A DNA stretch of 32,576 nt. Source: Nemertoderma westbladi. Its lineage: Eukaryota > Xenacoelomorpha > Nemertodermatida > Nemertodermatidae. Position numbers and translations under genes: made by a program. Numbering within the stretch: position 1 is the first letter of the stretch; each line of letters starts with the position of its first letter. Below, one piece after another: positions 31,761 through 32,576 of the stretch. Location of the stretch: NCBI GenBank assembly GCA_032718475.1, contig JAUCBJ010002548.1:1-32576 (forward strand), written 5' to 3'. Under the pieces are notes generated by a model. The model was not told where the DNA came from and made no database searches. It saw only the letters and a program-made list of their open reading frames with translations.

Positions 31761-32046
31761 TTTGTGTAATAACCCGTGTCCTTTGTGTAATAACCCGTAT
31801 CCTTTGTGTAATAACCCGTATCCTTTGTGTAATTACCCGTATCCTTTGTGTAATAACCCGTATCCTTTGTGTAATAACCCGTGTCCTTTGTGTAATAACC
31901 CGTATCCTTTGTGTAATAACCCGTGTCCTTTGTGTAATAACCCGTGTCCTTTGTGTAATAACCCGTGTCCTTTGTGTAATAACCCGTATCCTTTGTGTAA
32001 TAACCCGTGTCCTTTGTGTAATAACCCGTATCCTTTGTGTAATAAC

Positions 32047-32576
32047 TGTGACGGGATCCAGATAAGATCCCGGTTTATCCGTTTGTCAGTTCACTCGTCC
32101 CCGCCGTGTATGAAAGATAAAGGAGTTTGTGCTGTTCGTCGTATATAATATTTGGGTATACAGATATAGATATAGGTATAGATATGAGATAATATGGTTG
32201 TTGTATACGGAAGGCGGGATACGGTAACTGAAGTCCCGGTACTTCCCTAGCTAAACTATTTCTACACTAGCACCAATATACTGAGATAACTGAATGCTAT
32301 GATTACTGCCAACTGGTTATATTGCACGGGTTGGCCTTGTTACTCTACCTAATCGATGCTTCCTCCCCTCTGATTGGTTGATACCCTTGTTGGCGCCCTT
32401 TGGAGTGTTCCCGTTCACTCCAGCTATTCTCTCTCGGTTAGGGGTTTGGCCCCTGACCCTGGCCGTGTGTTTCTCCTTCCCATTCTGTTGGGGTGACACG
32501 AGTGATTGATTGCCAAATCTCGTGTCCCCCAATATTGCTTAATAACCAACTTTATGGGTTCGTGTTAGCGGGATTG
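32047..32576 (-). mobile_element. LTR (3' part), minus strand, cut by window edge
   Basis: On the minus strand this ends in GGATCCCGTCACA directly against the satellite, the same end as the LTR at 10484-11095. Upstream in the same direction are an inverted CCAAT (AACCAATCAG), a TATA-like GCAATATAACCAG, and AGTGTAGAA, in an order resembling the other LTR (TTGATTGG, GCAATATATAACC, GAGTGTAGAAG). A hairpin with stem ACACGAG/CTCGTGT lies at 32490-32530. An imperfect GATATA microsatellite at 32157-32192 lies within it. The start of the LTR is outside the window. Confidence 0.45.

Larger units (their letters stand above)
21014..32046. repeat. 21-bp satellite array, right segment (about 525 units)
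   Basis: Continuation of the same satellite for 11 kb. The dominant variant difference is TGTCC versus TATCC. TATCC units are clustered (25245-25870, 27500-28110, 30350-30970), whereas TGTCC dominates elsewhere. Insertions such as GTCCTCCTTTG (near 21478, 21566, 22028, 23517, 24440) and AATAACAGTG (near 21325, 21707, 21832, 23130, 24266) are shared among sub-blocks. The array ends mid-unit at 32046, where an LTR starts. Reading frames of up to 946 codons inside it are artefacts of the unit length. Confidence 0.95.

Noticed and set aside
17046-32046. CRISPR-like array
   Set aside because: Units are contiguous with no unique spacers, and the context is an animal genome with LINEs and SINEs.
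17046-32046. Telomeric repeat
   Set aside because: The CCCG/TAAT motif with 21-bp period is not TTAGGG-like, and unique-sequence elements (LINE, LTR) lie within or beside it.
17045-32065. Dozens of ORFs of 60-946 residues inside the 21-bp array, on both strands
   Set aside because: The unit length is a multiple of three and five frames have no stop. Overlapping frames are equally open and ORFs pass through 20-bp units by switching repeat type.
32562-32576. Plus-strand LTR start (TGTTAGCGGGATTG) at the right edge
   Set aside because: Only about 10 bases resemble the 10484 LTR start, no polypurine tract precedes it, and the neighbouring LTR signals run on the minus strand.

Overview
The window is eukaryotic, almost certainly from an invertebrate animal. 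It is AT-rich with very little host coding sequence. It holds several non-LTR retrotransposons (LINEs), two tRNA-derived SINEs, parts of LTR retrotransposons, a candidate host exon bounded by GT/AG splice sites, and a long satellite. Nothing looks bacterial, and the species cannot be named from the sequence.

Left part (1-5,080). A minus-strand LTR retrotransposon runs off the left edge. Its gag (767-1696) has two CCHC zinc knuckles, and an overlapping pol frame (1-863) begins with a retropepsin-like domain whose active site reads D-M-F instead of D-T-G. AT-rich spacer follows, with a 45-bp tandem repeat, a minus-strand SINE, a 20-bp triplet repeat, a plus-strand SINE, a SINE-tail fragment grown into a 23-bp tandem repeat, and a 24-bp minisatellite of 11 units.

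Middle part (5,390-13,200). This is a nest of transposons. A 5'-truncated LINE (copy A, 5565-7005) sits inside the endonuclease region of another decayed LINE, flanked by a perfect 12-bp target-site duplication. Next come a PAN/apple-domain exon (7569-7886, phase 1-1), a 283-bp foldback element with 52-bp arms, and the 3' end of a second LTR element (stem-loop, polypurine tract and an LTR at 10484-11095). A third LINE relic (11114-11669) follows, into which copy B of the copy-A family is inserted on the minus strand. Copy C of that family lies just beyond on the plus strand, so B and C form an inverted pair.

13,200-17,045 is non-coding. It contains a GATC-rich tandem repeat of about 466 bp (two full units plus diverged ends), AT-rich DNA, and a possible 18-nt micro-exon at 16562-16579.

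17,046-32,046 is a 21-bp satellite of roughly 600 units, organised into higher-order blocks by a 20-bp variant unit. It is split once by a young CR1-like LINE (18773-21013) with an uninterrupted 621-codon reverse-transcriptase frame. The two satellite sides rejoin perfectly when the LINE is removed. Five of the six frames of the satellite lack stop codons, so its very long ORFs are artefacts. The right edge (32047-32576) is part of another minus-strand LTR whose end matches the earlier LTR.

The genes do not form a pathway. The story is layered transposition, satellite expansion, and one or two exons of a probably secreted or membrane PAN-domain gene. I did not find a convincing new molecular system. 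The most notable items are the higher-order satellite with its datable LINE insertion, the nested LINE insertion at a conserved endonuclease motif, the template-switch duplication in copy B, and the unusual protease active site.
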